From positions 1-48,482 of the forward strand of contig CAYZRS010000038.1 of NCBI GenBank assembly GCA_964480915.1: DNA of 48,482 nucleotides. The letters are read 5' to 3'. Positions 1 through 8,501 of this stretch are shown here, piece after piece. The position numbers were made by a program, and so were the translations under genes. Below the pieces are notes generated by a model. That model was not told the DNA's origin. It did no database searches and saw nothing but the letters and a program-made list of their open reading frames with translations. Each line of letters starts with the position of its first letter. The first letter of the stretch is position 1. This DNA is from CAWGCE01 sp964480915 (GTDB taxonomy: Bacteria; Planctomycetota; Planctomycetia; Pirellulales; Pirellulaceae).

Positions 1-49
1 TTGAGATTTGAGATTTGAGATTTGAGATTTGAGATTTGAGATTTGAGAT
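1..49. repeat. Heptanucleotide tandem repeat (TTGAGAT)x7
   Basis: Seven perfect copies of TTGAGAT run from the first base of the window to 49, so the array may continue to the left. No gene visible in the window covers it. The unit length is not a multiple of three, so copy-number change would shift frame if the array lay inside a gene; here it appears intergenic. Bases 50-208, up to the 3' end of the Nif3-like gene, hold nothing else I recognise. Confidence 0.95.
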
Positions 50-208
50 TTCAAAATGCCGCGCTGCACGATTGTCCCTGGCCACTGTCGATCTGGCGAT
101 TCGCCCGCAGATTCTGGTTGCCTTAAGAATCCCGGCAGTTCGTCGGGAATTGCAGGCGGGTTGAAATGACGAATCGGAACTGCGGCACCGACTTCCGGCC
201 GGGCCTGC

Positions 209-1000
209 TCACACCCATTGAAGTGGCGGATGCTCTTGCTCGCTTGGCCAACAGTTTAGCTGAGGGAATTCTGCCGCAATCAGCCCGGCTAATTGCTCGA
301 CGGCAAACCGTTCGCTCGCGTAATGGCCGACGAGCAGCAGCGTCACGTCACTTGCCTCGGCTTCCAAGCAGGAATGGAAATTTGCCTCGCCAGTGACGAA
401 TAAATCGCAACCGGTTCGTTTGGCGGCTGCCAAGAATTCGCCACCGCTGCCACAGCCGACGGCAATCTTTTTTACCGGCCGATCTGGCTCGCCCGTGATA
501 CGCACGTCCTTTAGGTTGAGAAACTGCTTCAGCTTCGTGGCGACCGAAGTCACGGTCTGCATCGCCGCCAACTTGCCGACGCGGCCACTTCCCAACGAAT
601 CGGGATCGTCGGCGAAAGGACGTAACGGCTCGATGCCCTGTAACTCCATCGCTGCTGCCAGCTGTTGATTGATGCCACCGGCGGCCGAATCGAAGGCGGT
701 GTGCGGACTGTAAATCGCCACTTGATGGCCGATCAAATCCCACAACATTTGACCGGCGGTCGAATCGGTCGTGACTCGCTTGACGGCGCGAAAAGGCAAC
801 GGGTGATGCGCCACGACGAGATCAACCGATTTTTCAATCGCCTCTGCGACCGAATCGGGCGTCACTGTCAAACAGGTCATGACCGATTGGATCTCGCGCC
901 GGCGGTCGCCTACCAGCAGCCCCACGTTGTCCCAGTCTTCGGCCAATCGTAAAGGAGCAAACGATTCCAAGAATTGACAAACGGTTTGCAGTTTCGTCAT
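209..1000 (-). CDS. Nif3-like dinuclear metal centre protein
   Basis: The 263-residue product matches the NIF3/YbgI/DUF34 family in length and motifs. An early EDWDNVGLLVG segment (about 21-31) is followed by VAHHPLPF with the metal-ligand pair H65/H66, then SPHTAFDSAAGGIN with H100 and D104, and near the C-terminus GHYASERFAVEQL, which supplies the last His and Glu ligands. The family forms ring-shaped hexamers with a two-metal site per subunit. Its reaction is not firmly settled; a role in metal or GTP cyclohydrolase-like chemistry has been suggested. This is the short form without the inserted PII-like domain. Its ATG overlaps the stop of the upstream gene in an ATGA arrangement (997-1000), so the two are almost certainly co-transcribed and translationally coupled. 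Family assignment is secure; physiological role is not. Confidence 0.9.
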   Translation of the reverse strand: MTKLQTVCQFLESFAPLRLAEDWDNVGLLVGDRRREIQSVMTCLTVTPDSVAEAIEKSVDLVVAHHPLPFRAVKRVTTDSTAGQMLWDLIGHQVAIYSPHTAFDSAAGGINQQLAAAMELQGIEPLRPFADDPDSLGSGRVGKLAAMQTVTSVATKLKQFLNLKDVRITGEPDRPVKKIAVGCGSGGEFLAAAKRTGCDLFVTGEANFHSCLEAEASDVTLLLVGHYASERFAVEQLAGLIAAEFPQLNCWPSEQEHPPLQWV

Positions 1001-1473
1001 AGGTACATTCCCACGAAGCCACCCGCGTCGTCACTTTCCGATTGGATCTGCTCGATTCGGTCGCGCGTCTTCTGCAAATCGCCAGCGGCGATGTATCGAT
1101 TGAACTCGACTTGCACCGCTCTCGGCACCGAGGACTTGAACCAATCTTTGACCGGTTCATTCAGCCAGTCGCAGGTTTCACTCGACAAAGTCACCTCGAG
1201 ATGGCAATCCTTGGCAGTCACATCCTCGGTATCGGTGAGCATCGTTCCTTCAAACCGAAAATCGATTTCACCTTCCGACTCGCTATTGAGCAGATGATAC
1301 TTGCAGTGGGCGTTGTACAAGTAGTAGGCATTGTGGGTGCCGTGCGTGTCGATCGCCTTTTTGACGCGCTCGCACCAAGCGACATACTTTGGCGAAGCGT
1401 CGAGTGGAATATCCATCCGCGTGATGGTTCGCAGCGGCAGGCAGTCGAAAGTGATTTCAACCCATTGATTCAT
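997..1473 (-). CDS. Conserved hypothetical protein, coupled to the Nif3-like gene
   Basis: A 158-residue protein with no signal peptide or membrane segment and no motif I recognise. It is acidic and mixed alpha/beta in look. The first half carries a segment with alternating hydrophobic residues (about 55-100: YHLLN, IDFRFEG, CHLEVTL), and the C-terminal part (about 115-150) looks helical. The start at 1473 has a GAGGA motif roughly 9 bases upstream. The 3' end overlaps the start of the Nif3-like gene by four bases, so this is the first gene of a two-gene operon. Function unknown; the tight coupling suggests a shared process with the Nif3-like protein, which is inference only. Confidence 0.8.
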   Translation of the reverse strand: MNQWVEITFDCLPLRTITRMDIPLDASPKYVAWCERVKKAIDTHGTHNAYYLYNAHCKYHLLNSESEGEIDFRFEGTMLTDTEDVTAKDCHLEVTLSSETCDWLNEPVKDWFKSSVPRAVQVEFNRYIAAGDLQKTRDRIEQIQSESDDAGGFVGMYL

Positions 1474-1801
1474 TGGAAAACGTCCTCAAAAATTTCGTTT
1501 GCCGATTGTAGCAAGTTTCGTCTGACTGGTCCGCAGTGATTGAACCGAGTTGGTCACCGGTCGATCATCGTTTGGGATCTGCCAGGGAGCATGGGGGACG
1601 AGGCAAGATTGGCGTCGTCGAGCCGTACTGAGTTGAACGGTCGGTTGCCGACATCGGGACTTCAACGTTTGCCGAAGGGCGACGGTACCGAGATGGGCGG
1701 CCGTCGATTCGTGTGAGCCAGTGTCGCCTTGGAATGGGGTTCGGGACAGCGTCCCAAGGTGCGGAGCTGGGGCGCGGTAAGGAACCGGACCGCCCTGCTG
1801 C
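1474..1801. other. Intergenic region, no gene seen
   Basis: About 330 bases between the 5' end of the 158-residue gene and the 3' end of the large exported-protein gene, both on the minus strand. It should contain the promoter of the Nif3 operon near 1480-1530 and the end of the upstream transcript. A small hairpin (GGGAC, 3-base loop, GTCCC at 1743-1755) lies about 50 bases past the stop at 1802. There is no T-run, so it is at most a weak terminator candidate. Confidence 0.4.
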
Positions 1802-4618
1802 TTATTTCATCGGCATCAGTTGGCTTAGAACGCTGGCGTCGATGTCGACGTTGGCGGTCATCCAGCCGCGGCCGGTTTCTAACGATTCGAGTTTCACGCC
1901 CTGGATCAATTCGGACATCTGTCCAACTTGAGGCAGGTCGTCGGTTGAGAACTTCTCTCGGAAGAGTGGGTCCATTTTGCGGAGGAGGAACGTCTTGTAG
2001 GTCAATTGGCGCCCATCCAGTCGGCCTGGCGAATTGACGAAAATGACATCGACATCACCGATTCGTTTGGCTTCGAACTTCCCATCGTCCGTCGTCTTCA
2101 CTCGGTAATTGGCCGACATTTCGATCAGGTCGCTGATCTCTTGGTCGTCATTGCTGAACTCGCGACCGCGGATGGCGATGTTCAGTCCTTCATCGGTGAA
2201 CCGCACGATGATGGGGAAGCGGCGATCGAACGTCATCGACCACGATTCGGGCTTATCTTCGTCCGACTCGGCTTCGGGCTCGTCGTCGCTCGCTGCTTCG
2301 TCGGCTTTTTCAGCCGCCGATTGGATGTCGCTCCGCTTCTTCTTTGGTTTGGTGCGACGCTGAGAAGGCGGCAGTAAATCGTCCGGAACTTCGAGGCCGT
2401 TTTCTCTCATCATGTCGGCCAGCCAGACGTTGTCGATTTGGCGACCGCCAAAGACTTTGGCCAGCATGTTGGTGGCGACCGATTCGTGTATTTGAGCTTT
2501 CACGACGCCTGTCGTTTCGATCTTGGGAGGATCGGTGGGGGCGGCCAAGTAACTGCCACCGGCGAACAGGGCGGTGAGCAGGATGTCGCTGGAGGTCGAA
2601 TTCACCCGAATATCGTCCGGGTAGAACCCGCTGCTGCGAAGTTTTGCCATCTGCTCATTGAATTGGCTGTTCGCTTTGGCCAGCATTTCGCCGACTTCTT
2701 TGTCCAGCCGCGACGAAACGGTATCGACCGCTTCCGTGTTGGCCAAGTTCTGCGCCTTGGGGACCGTCTTGCGGGCCTTGCGCTGGGCGAATCGACCGAT
2801 CAATCGGCGGCCGATCCGGCGGTCGACTTGAGCTCCGCAGATCTGCTGATTGGTACAAGCATTGGCAGTCGCCGCCGAGCTGGAGAGTCCGTTGAGCGTA
2901 AAGTAGATGCGCTTCGTGCCAAACGAACTGGTCACCCCTTCAGCAAAGACACTGACTTTGCGTTGGCGAGCAACCGTGTTGGCGATCGTCGTTCCGTTGA
3001 CCAGGATGTCGATGGCGATCCCGTCCTGTTGCGGAACAAGCTGCCCTTTGAAATTGGCATTCGTGCGAGCACATCCGGTGACATGAGCGCCTTCGAAGCA
3101 GCGATTGACCGGAATCGCTTCGTTTTGCGTATCCGAAATCTGCTGAATGAAAAACTCGCCGTTCATGGCGACTCGTAAGTTAGGACGTCGAAACGCCGAT
3201 TTAACGCGATCGGCCAGTCCGTCGCCGTAGCCGGTGGTTCGCAGCCATTCGAGCCGATCGGTCAATTCGGCCGCCGTGGTGGCGCTCGGCGCATCGGAGT
3301 GCGATTCGAGCGAGCGAGCCAACAGCTCCCATTGGCTGCGGTAGCGATCAATGAACTGTGGGCCACGATCTTGCTGCAGCATCTCGGCATAGGTCACCAA
3401 TTCGCGACGAACGCGTGTGAAGAACGAAAGTTCCAGTCCCTTTTCGTCTGCTTCGAACAAGCCAATCAATCGGCCCAAGTCACGAATGTTGGGCGATGAA
3501 TCTTGCGCCGTCTCCGTCAGCCGTTTCCAATCGAGATAGTCTTTCCAATCCTCTTCCTTGGTTTCGCCAGCGGCGACGAGCGCCGTGTCGAGCGCATTGA
3601 TCGCGTTTTGCAAAGATTGTCGCTTGCTCTCGAGTGTTTCTTGGGAACGCGACAATCCGAGCACTTGCAGGTAGTCTTGCAGCGCCAGGCGGGCCGCTTC
3701 GAACTTGCGCTTTTCCAGGCCGGGGTGCCCGCTGTCGAACTGTTGGTACGAGGCGACCAGCGTCCGTTGTGCGGGGCGATCGGGACGACTGAGTTCATTG
3801 ATCAGCTGTGGCAACTTGAGGTACGTTTCCCAGCCATAGCGGCGATCGCTGGGGCCGGTCTGCAGGAAGTTGCCCAGTTCGCGGACGGCGTTTTGGGCCC
3901 GTTGACGCAGTTCGCGAACCTGATAATCGGGAATGTCGCGGTATTGGAGTTTTAGACGCCTGGCCGCTTTCGAAAGATCGTCAGTGACGTCGAATTCAAT
4001 TTCGTCGCTTAGCTCAGACAATGCACGGCGCAATTCGACACGGGCGGCGGCAAGCTCTTCTTGCTCTTCAGCAGAAAGCAAAGAAAGTGATCGGTCGGTC
4101 TGCTCGAATCGATCATCGTCCTTGGATTCGGTGTCAAAATCTTTGATCTCGGCGACGACACTCCTGAGGTCCAGTAGCTTCTGCCAAGTGCGCATGCGGT
4201 TAGCGCTGAACCAACTATCGAGCTCTTGCAGCGCTTCGATGGCGGCGTCACTTTCTGTCGATGCGTCGCCCTGGGAAATCGCTTGCTTCCATCCGCTCAG
4301 CTCGCGAATCGCGTCGCTCAATCGAACAGGATCGATGGGGCGTTCCACACGAGCCAATTTGGCGACGTCGTCATCGACGTCGCCCGCTGAGATTTCGAAA
4401 TCATCATCGGTGAGGAACTCGTTCAATTCCTCCAAGCCGAGATACTCATTCCAGACCTCTTCGGTTTGGGACGAGAGCTTGATCGTGCGATTAAATGTTT
4501 CAAGCGCACCGCGGACGCGATAGAGCGATTCTGGATTCGCATCTTGCGCAACGGCGGCGGAGACAATCCAAGCTACGTTGCAGACAACGCTCAAGGTTAG
4601 TGATCGACTCAACTTCAT
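1802..4618 (-). CDS. Large exported protein of unknown function
   Basis: About 938 residues. I place the start at the ATG at 4618, because it opens a clear signal peptide (MKLSRSLTLSVV..., cleavage after about AAVAQ). In-frame upstream starts at 4639 and 4717 would put a charged extension before it. The first 450 residues are rich in Glu, Arg, Leu and Gln and look like long helices. A middle section (about 470-620) is beta-like with four cysteines in the pattern NRCFEGAHVTGC and NACTNQQICG, plausible disulphides. A later part has an acidic Asp/Glu-rich linker (about 795-815), followed by a mixed segment. I recognise no named family; large proteins of this build are typical planctomycete exported unknowns. 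It is divergent from the DUF11 lipoprotein gene, and the two may share a promoter region. Confidence 0.8.
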   Translation of the reverse strand: MKLSRSLTLSVVCNVAWIVSAAVAQDANPESLYRVRGALETFNRTIKLSSQTEEVWNEYLGLEELNEFLTDDDFEISAGDVDDDVAKLARVERPIDPVRLSDAIRELSGWKQAISQGDASTESDAAIEALQELDSWFSANRMRTWQKLLDLRSVVAEIKDFDTESKDDDRFEQTDRSLSLLSAEEQEELAAARVELRRALSELSDEIEFDVTDDLSKAARRLKLQYRDIPDYQVRELRQRAQNAVRELGNFLQTGPSDRRYGWETYLKLPQLINELSRPDRPAQRTLVASYQQFDSGHPGLEKRKFEAARLALQDYLQVLGLSRSQETLESKRQSLQNAINALDTALVAAGETKEEDWKDYLDWKRLTETAQDSSPNIRDLGRLIGLFEADEKGLELSFFTRVRRELVTYAEMLQQDRGPQFIDRYRSQWELLARSLESHSDAPSATTAAELTDRLEWLRTTGYGDGLADRVKSAFRRPNLRVAMNGEFFIQQISDTQNEAIPVNRCFEGAHVTGCARTNANFKGQLVPQQDGIAIDILVNGTTIANTVARQRKVSVFAEGVTSSFGTKRIYFTLNGLSSSAATANACTNQQICGAQVDRRIGRRLIGRFAQRKARKTVPKAQNLANTEAVDTVSSRLDKEVGEMLAKANSQFNEQMAKLRSSGFYPDDIRVNSTSSDILLTALFAGGSYLAAPTDPPKIETTGVVKAQIHESVATNMLAKVFGGRQIDNVWLADMMRENGLEVPDDLLPPSQRRTKPKKKRSDIQSAAEKADEAASDDEPEAESDEDKPESWSMTFDRRFPIIVRFTDEGLNIAIRGREFSNDDQEISDLIEMSANYRVKTTDDGKFEAKRIGDVDVIFVNSPGRLDGRQLTYKTFLLRKMDPLFREKFSTDDLPQVGQMSELIQGVKLESLETGRGWMTANVDIDASVLSQLMPMK

Positions 4619-5005
4619 TTTTGGTTCCGTTCGGCGCATATTTTCACTTTGAATACATGGCCGACGCACGGTCACGTCTTGTTTGCATCGGCCTGGCGAG
4701 CTTCCTGCAAGAAGCATGAATGTCGACCTAACGCGAAAAGTCTTCGCGGGCGGCCCATGTTATCCATCCTTCTCGTTTTATCAGATTCGGCAGTATAGCC
4801 GTCTGCGTTGTTCGAAGCCATGCAAGCCGCAGGAACCTTCGTTTTTAGGTGCTTTTTGCCATCGTTTCATGTTGACTAATCGCCTCATGTTGCCAAAACG
4901 CGTGCTAGTCTTTGGATGGAGCTAGGCATGGAGGTCTTTCTCTGCGCCGGTGATCCCCTCGCCAGCGTATGTAAAGCCAACGAAACCCCAAAGTTGGACC
5001 TCCCA
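4619..5005. other. Divergent promoter region
   Basis: The space between the start of the exported-protein gene (minus strand) and the likely start of the DUF11 lipoprotein gene (plus strand). It must carry promoters in both directions, but I find no convincing -35/-10 pair. Alternative plus-strand starts lie inside it: ATG at 4916, and ATG at 4928, which is preceded by GGAG six bases upstream. Confidence 0.4.
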
Positions 5006-7909
5006 GTGTCAATTTTCAGCTATCGCCGTTTGCTTGCCGTCCTGGCCGTTTGGGTCTGTGTCTCGGGGTGCGCTCAGCTGAGATTGCCGGCGATTGATCC
5101 GACGGGTCAGAGCATCTTTTTGCCGCAAACGAGCACGCCGTTGGTCGGTCCGTTTGCGGGCACGCAAGCGGTGTTCCCGTCCGCGCCATCGTTACCGGCA
5201 CCGGGCACGTTCAATCCGATACAGCCTTACGGTTGGGCGCCACCCGTGGCGGCGACTTATCCTCAGCAGCAAGGTTTGCTGGGCGGTCTGTTGTCGGGCG
5301 GCCGATTCAACCCGCTGACTTCGGCCGTTGGTGGTCCGCCGGCCGCACCGCCTCAACCGCTGATGGTGATTCCTGAATATGGAGGCGCTGCGCCGGTCCC
5401 AGCGCCGATTGCCTCGAATGGTCTGTTTGGCAGTCGAAGTTTTTTACCCGGTAGTGGTAGCCCGCGGCCGGGATACAACGGCACCTTCACGATCACACCG
5501 TCACGCATGGTGGCACCGGTCGGTTCGACGGTCATTCTGCGAGCCGGCATTTGTGACGAGGCGGGTTACCTCGTCATGCGGCAACCGATCGAGTGGTCCT
5601 TGTCGCCCGATAGCGTCGGCTCGATCGTCGACGTCGACAAGACGGCAAAACGGCTGTGGCGTCACATGTTCCACAAGCCACCTGAGAAGGAGAGCGGCCA
5701 CTACGCGGTCGGGCTCACTTCGACCGTTCCGCAGTTGCTCGATCGGGGCAACGTCGATCCGAACGATGACATTTGGCTGATGCGAGGCCAGACCTGGATG
5801 AGCGTCACTTCCGGATCGGAAGGTGCGACGCATGTCACATCGGTCGCTCCGAGCGTCAACGGTTGGGAGGAGCGTAAGGAAAACGCGACGATCTATTGGG
5901 TCGACGGTCAATGGCGTTTGCCGTCGCCCGCAGTCAGCGGTTATGGCGGTCACACGCTGGTGACAAATGTCGCGCGCTGTTCGACCGGTCAGCCGATTAG
6001 CAACTGGATCGTCCGTTACCAGATTTTGGGCGGCACGCCGGCGGCGCTCGATTCGAGCGGTGCTCAAATTTTGGAAGTGCCGACGGACAGCCAGGGCAAC
6101 GCATCGGTAGCGGTGATTCCACGTGACGGTGGGCAAGGTGTTACGACGATCGGTGTCCAGGTCATCCGTCCGGGGTTTGCTCCGGGAGAATCGCCCGTCA
6201 AGATCGGCGATGGCTCGACTTCGATCACATGGACCGACCAATCGGGGCCTGGTCCCAGCTTGCCATCCGGCGGTGGTGACGGCGGCTTCTCCGATCCGGG
6301 TCCCCTGCCCGACCGACCGTTGCCTCCACTCGAACCTCAGCAGCCACCGCAAAACGTAACTCCCAGTATCTCGCTAGACGTGCGTGGGCCGGTCGTGGCC
6401 GAAGTAGGACGGGAAGTTGAATACCAACTGCTGGTGACGAATACGGGTGGAGTTGCGATTGAAACCGTGGAGATCGACAACGAAATTCCGGCCGGCCTGC
6501 GATATTTGCAAAGCAATCCTCAAGGGGGCGAGTTCGGCGATCGAGTCCGTTGGGACCTGGGCCGTTTGGAGCCCGGACAAACGGGCGAAGTGCGGGTCCT
6601 GTATCGCGGCGAACGGGCCGGCGTCGTGCAAAACTGCGCTCGAGCCATCGGCGATGGAGCACAGTCGGAAGACTGCGCCACGACCGACCTGCAAGGACAA
6701 TCGCTGAGCATCACGTTGGAAGGGCCGGCGACGGCCAATGTGGGTGACCGCGTTGAGTATGACGTCGTGCTTCGTAACGAATCGAATCAACCGGTCAACA
6801 ACTTGAACTTGCGAGCCGAATTCGACGCGGGTCTGGAACATCCTTTTGGCACGATGTTAGAGTGGCCGATCGCTCGCCTTGAGGCCAATGAAACGCAACG
6901 GAAGCCGCTGAACTTCACGGCGCGACAAGCGGGACGGCAGTGCGTGGAAGTCACCGTCACTTCCTCATCGGGCGGCACTGCGTCCGATCAGACATGCGTG
7001 GATGTCGGCGGAACCGGAGCCGGCGGCGGCACGACTCTGCCACCGATCGACAATACGCCACCACTGGGGCCCGGGACGTTCCCCGGTCCCGCGACGCCTG
7101 GTCCGACGTTGCCGCCGAGTGTCCCGTCGGTTCGGATTCGGAAAACCGGGCCCGACCGAGCTCGTGTCGGGGACGTGGTCGAGTTTTTCATCACCATCCA
7201 AACGGGCAATTTGGCGGTCACGAACATTCGTCTCATCGACGAATTTGATTTGGGACTGGAAGCAGTGCAGGCGATGCCCGGCCCGAGCGGCGAGCCATTT
7301 CAGCGTGACGGTAACCGCCTGATCTGGGAGATCCCCTATTTGCCACCGAACAAGATGGAAACATTTCAAATCAATTGTCGCTGTGTGGCACCGTCCGCTC
7401 GAGTCTGCAACCGGGCTTTCGTTATCAATGACAACGGTCTGAGCGAACGGGACGAAACCTGTTTGGAAGTGGTTGAGGATCGACAATTCGGCTCGGCGAC
7501 CGACGGTCCGGCTCCGTTGCCCGGCGCGCGACCGCCACTTGGTTCGCAACCGACGCTCGGTCTCGACGTGCGTCGCAGCGGTCCTTCGCTGCAGGGTAAT
7601 GGTTTGCTTGAATACATCGTTGAAGTGACCAATCGTGCAAGCCAAGACGATCACAACGTCGCGTTGTCGATCGAAACACCGGAGGGGACACGGTATTTCA
7701 ACTCGTACAACCCTCCGCAAATTGAAGCGTTCCGCACGACTCCTGATGGTCGACAAGTCGACTTCTTACCGATCTCGACCTTGCGTCCCGGCGAAACGAT
7801 GCCCTTCCGAGTCCTCGTCCGTCAAGAAGCGGCCACGATTGGCAATTTTAAAGTGCAAGCCAAAAGTGATCTCAACCCGAACACCGTCGTCCGCGACGAC
7901 CAATCTTAG
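5006..7909 (+). CDS. DUF11-repeat surface lipoprotein
   Basis: About 967 residues from the GTG at 5006. I favour this start because the next residues form a compact lipoprotein signal peptide (YRRLLAVLAVWVCVSGC, lipobox VSGC, Cys22). ATGs at 4916 and 4928 are in frame and remain possible. After a Pro/Gly-rich N-terminal stretch comes an Ig-like region (about 140-430). Four tandem DUF11/CARDB-like beta-sandwich repeats follow (about 452-565, 566-667, 705-830, 850-967). They are recognisable by the recurring pattern of G..A.VG..VEY...V.N, a glycine-containing loop, and a late LEPGQT or LRPGET turn. Cysteine pairs in repeats 1 to 3 suggest disulphides. Such proteins are expected to be anchored in the outer or cytoplasmic membrane and to act in cell-envelope structure or adhesion. 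The role is inferred from the family. Confidence 0.88.
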   Translation: MSIFSYRRLLAVLAVWVCVSGCAQLRLPAIDPTGQSIFLPQTSTPLVGPFAGTQAVFPSAPSLPAPGTFNPIQPYGWAPPVAATYPQQQGLLGGLLSGGRFNPLTSAVGGPPAAPPQPLMVIPEYGGAAPVPAPIASNGLFGSRSFLPGSGSPRPGYNGTFTITPSRMVAPVGSTVILRAGICDEAGYLVMRQPIEWSLSPDSVGSIVDVDKTAKRLWRHMFHKPPEKESGHYAVGLTSTVPQLLDRGNVDPNDDIWLMRGQTWMSVTSGSEGATHVTSVAPSVNGWEERKENATIYWVDGQWRLPSPAVSGYGGHTLVTNVARCSTGQPISNWIVRYQILGGTPAALDSSGAQILEVPTDSQGNASVAVIPRDGGQGVTTIGVQVIRPGFAPGESPVKIGDGSTSITWTDQSGPGPSLPSGGGDGGFSDPGPLPDRPLPPLEPQQPPQNVTPSISLDVRGPVVAEVGREVEYQLLVTNTGGVAIETVEIDNEIPAGLRYLQSNPQGGEFGDRVRWDLGRLEPGQTGEVRVLYRGERAGVVQNCARAIGDGAQSEDCATTDLQGQSLSITLEGPATANVGDRVEYDVVLRNESNQPVNNLNLRAEFDAGLEHPFGTMLEWPIARLEANETQRKPLNFTARQAGRQCVEVTVTSSSGGTASDQTCVDVGGTGAGGGTTLPPIDNTPPLGPGTFPGPATPGPTLPPSVPSVRIRKTGPDRARVGDVVEFFITIQTGNLAVTNIRLIDEFDLGLEAVQAMPGPSGEPFQRDGNRLIWEIPYLPPNKMETFQINCRCVAPSARVCNRAFVINDNGLSERDETCLEVVEDRQFGSATDGPAPLPGARPPLGSQPTLGLDVRRSGPSLQGNGLLEYIVEVTNRASQDDHNVALSIETPEGTRYFNSYNPPQIEAFRTTPDGRQVDFLPISTLRPGETMPFRVLVRQEAATIGNFKVQAKSDLNPNTVVRDDQS

Positions 7910-7920
7910 CCGCTTGGTCA

Positions 7921-7957
7921 CGGGAGTCGGCCCGCATGCGAATGCGGGCCGCTCCCG
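7921..7957 (+). terminator. Strong stem-loop after the DUF11 gene
   Basis: A 16-bp stem with one bulged T and a GCGA loop starts 12 bases after the stop of the DUF11 lipoprotein gene (arms 7921-7937 and 7942-7957, GC-rich). There is no T-run after it, so it would be a non-canonical terminator or an mRNA 3'-end stabiliser. Confidence 0.6.
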
Positions 7958-7990
7958 CTGATTATCTGTGGACAGTGGGGGGAAGAACGT

Positions 7991-8076
7991 GTCCGCAGAT
8001 TGCGCAGATTTATACAGATTAAAAATGTGACTTGTGCCTGATAGTAAATCTGCGTCGATCTGCGCAATCCGCGGAC
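7991..8076. repeat. Imperfect inverted repeat, 30-nt arms
   Basis: The left arm 7991-8020 and right arm 8047-8076 are reverse complements at 25 of 30 positions, separated by 26 bases. The arms contain internal near-repeats of CTGCG and GCAGATT. Sequences of this flavour (CTGCGNNNATCTGCG) occur as dispersed intergenic repeats in many environmental bacteria. The element lies between the DUF11 gene and the phosphoesterase-domain gene and is not part of either. Confidence 0.75.
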
Positions 8077-8141
8077 TATCAATCAGCCAATCGGTTAAAA
8101 CAAGGTGAGACGCCCTGCCCTCTTCTGCAAGCAGCAATTTC

Positions 8142-8501
8142 ATGCCTCGTTTTGTCGTACTCCATCACCGTGTCCCGCCCGATCACGATCGGGGTGATCA
8201 TTTTGATTTCATGATCGAACACGAAGGTCGTTTGCGCACGTGGGCCTTGGACGTGTGGCCGGTTAGAGACGAGCCGGTCGGTGCGCTGCAACTGCCCGAT
8301 CATCGTGTGCACTACTTGGATTACGAAGGGCCGATTTCAGGCGGGCGTGGGGAAGTGAGCCGAGTTGCCACTGGCACGTACGAATTGCTGAACGAATCGA
8401 CAGGCCATATGCAACTGCGGCTGACGAGTGACAAGACGACGACCGAATGTCGGCTGGACCAATCGTCAGGTCAACGCTGGATGATGACTTCTTCTGCCTG
8501 A
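8142..8501 (+). CDS. Stand-alone LigD-type 3'-phosphoesterase domain protein
   Basis: A 119-residue protein made only of the DNA polymerase/ligase 3'-phosphoesterase domain (PF13298 type). Aligned by eye with Pseudomonas LigD, H9, H20 and D22 (in DHFDFMIE) and H54 and Y58 (in DHRVHYLDYEG) fall on the known active-site His/Asp/Tyr positions, and the GPISGGRGEV segment follows as in the family. The domain trims 3'-ribonucleotides and removes 3'-phosphates at DNA ends during repair. The Arg that follows the His-x-Asp motif in LigD is Met24 here, so activity may be altered. No ligase or polymerase domain is attached and none is nearby. The gene converges with the next minus-strand gene, and their 3' ends overlap by 31 bases. 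No clear ribosome binding site. Confidence 0.82.
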   Translation: MPRFVVLHHRVPPDHDRGDHFDFMIEHEGRLRTWALDVWPVRDEPVGALQLPDHRVHYLDYEGPISGGRGEVSRVATGTYELLNESTGHMQLRLTSDKTTTECRLDQSSGQRWMMTSSA

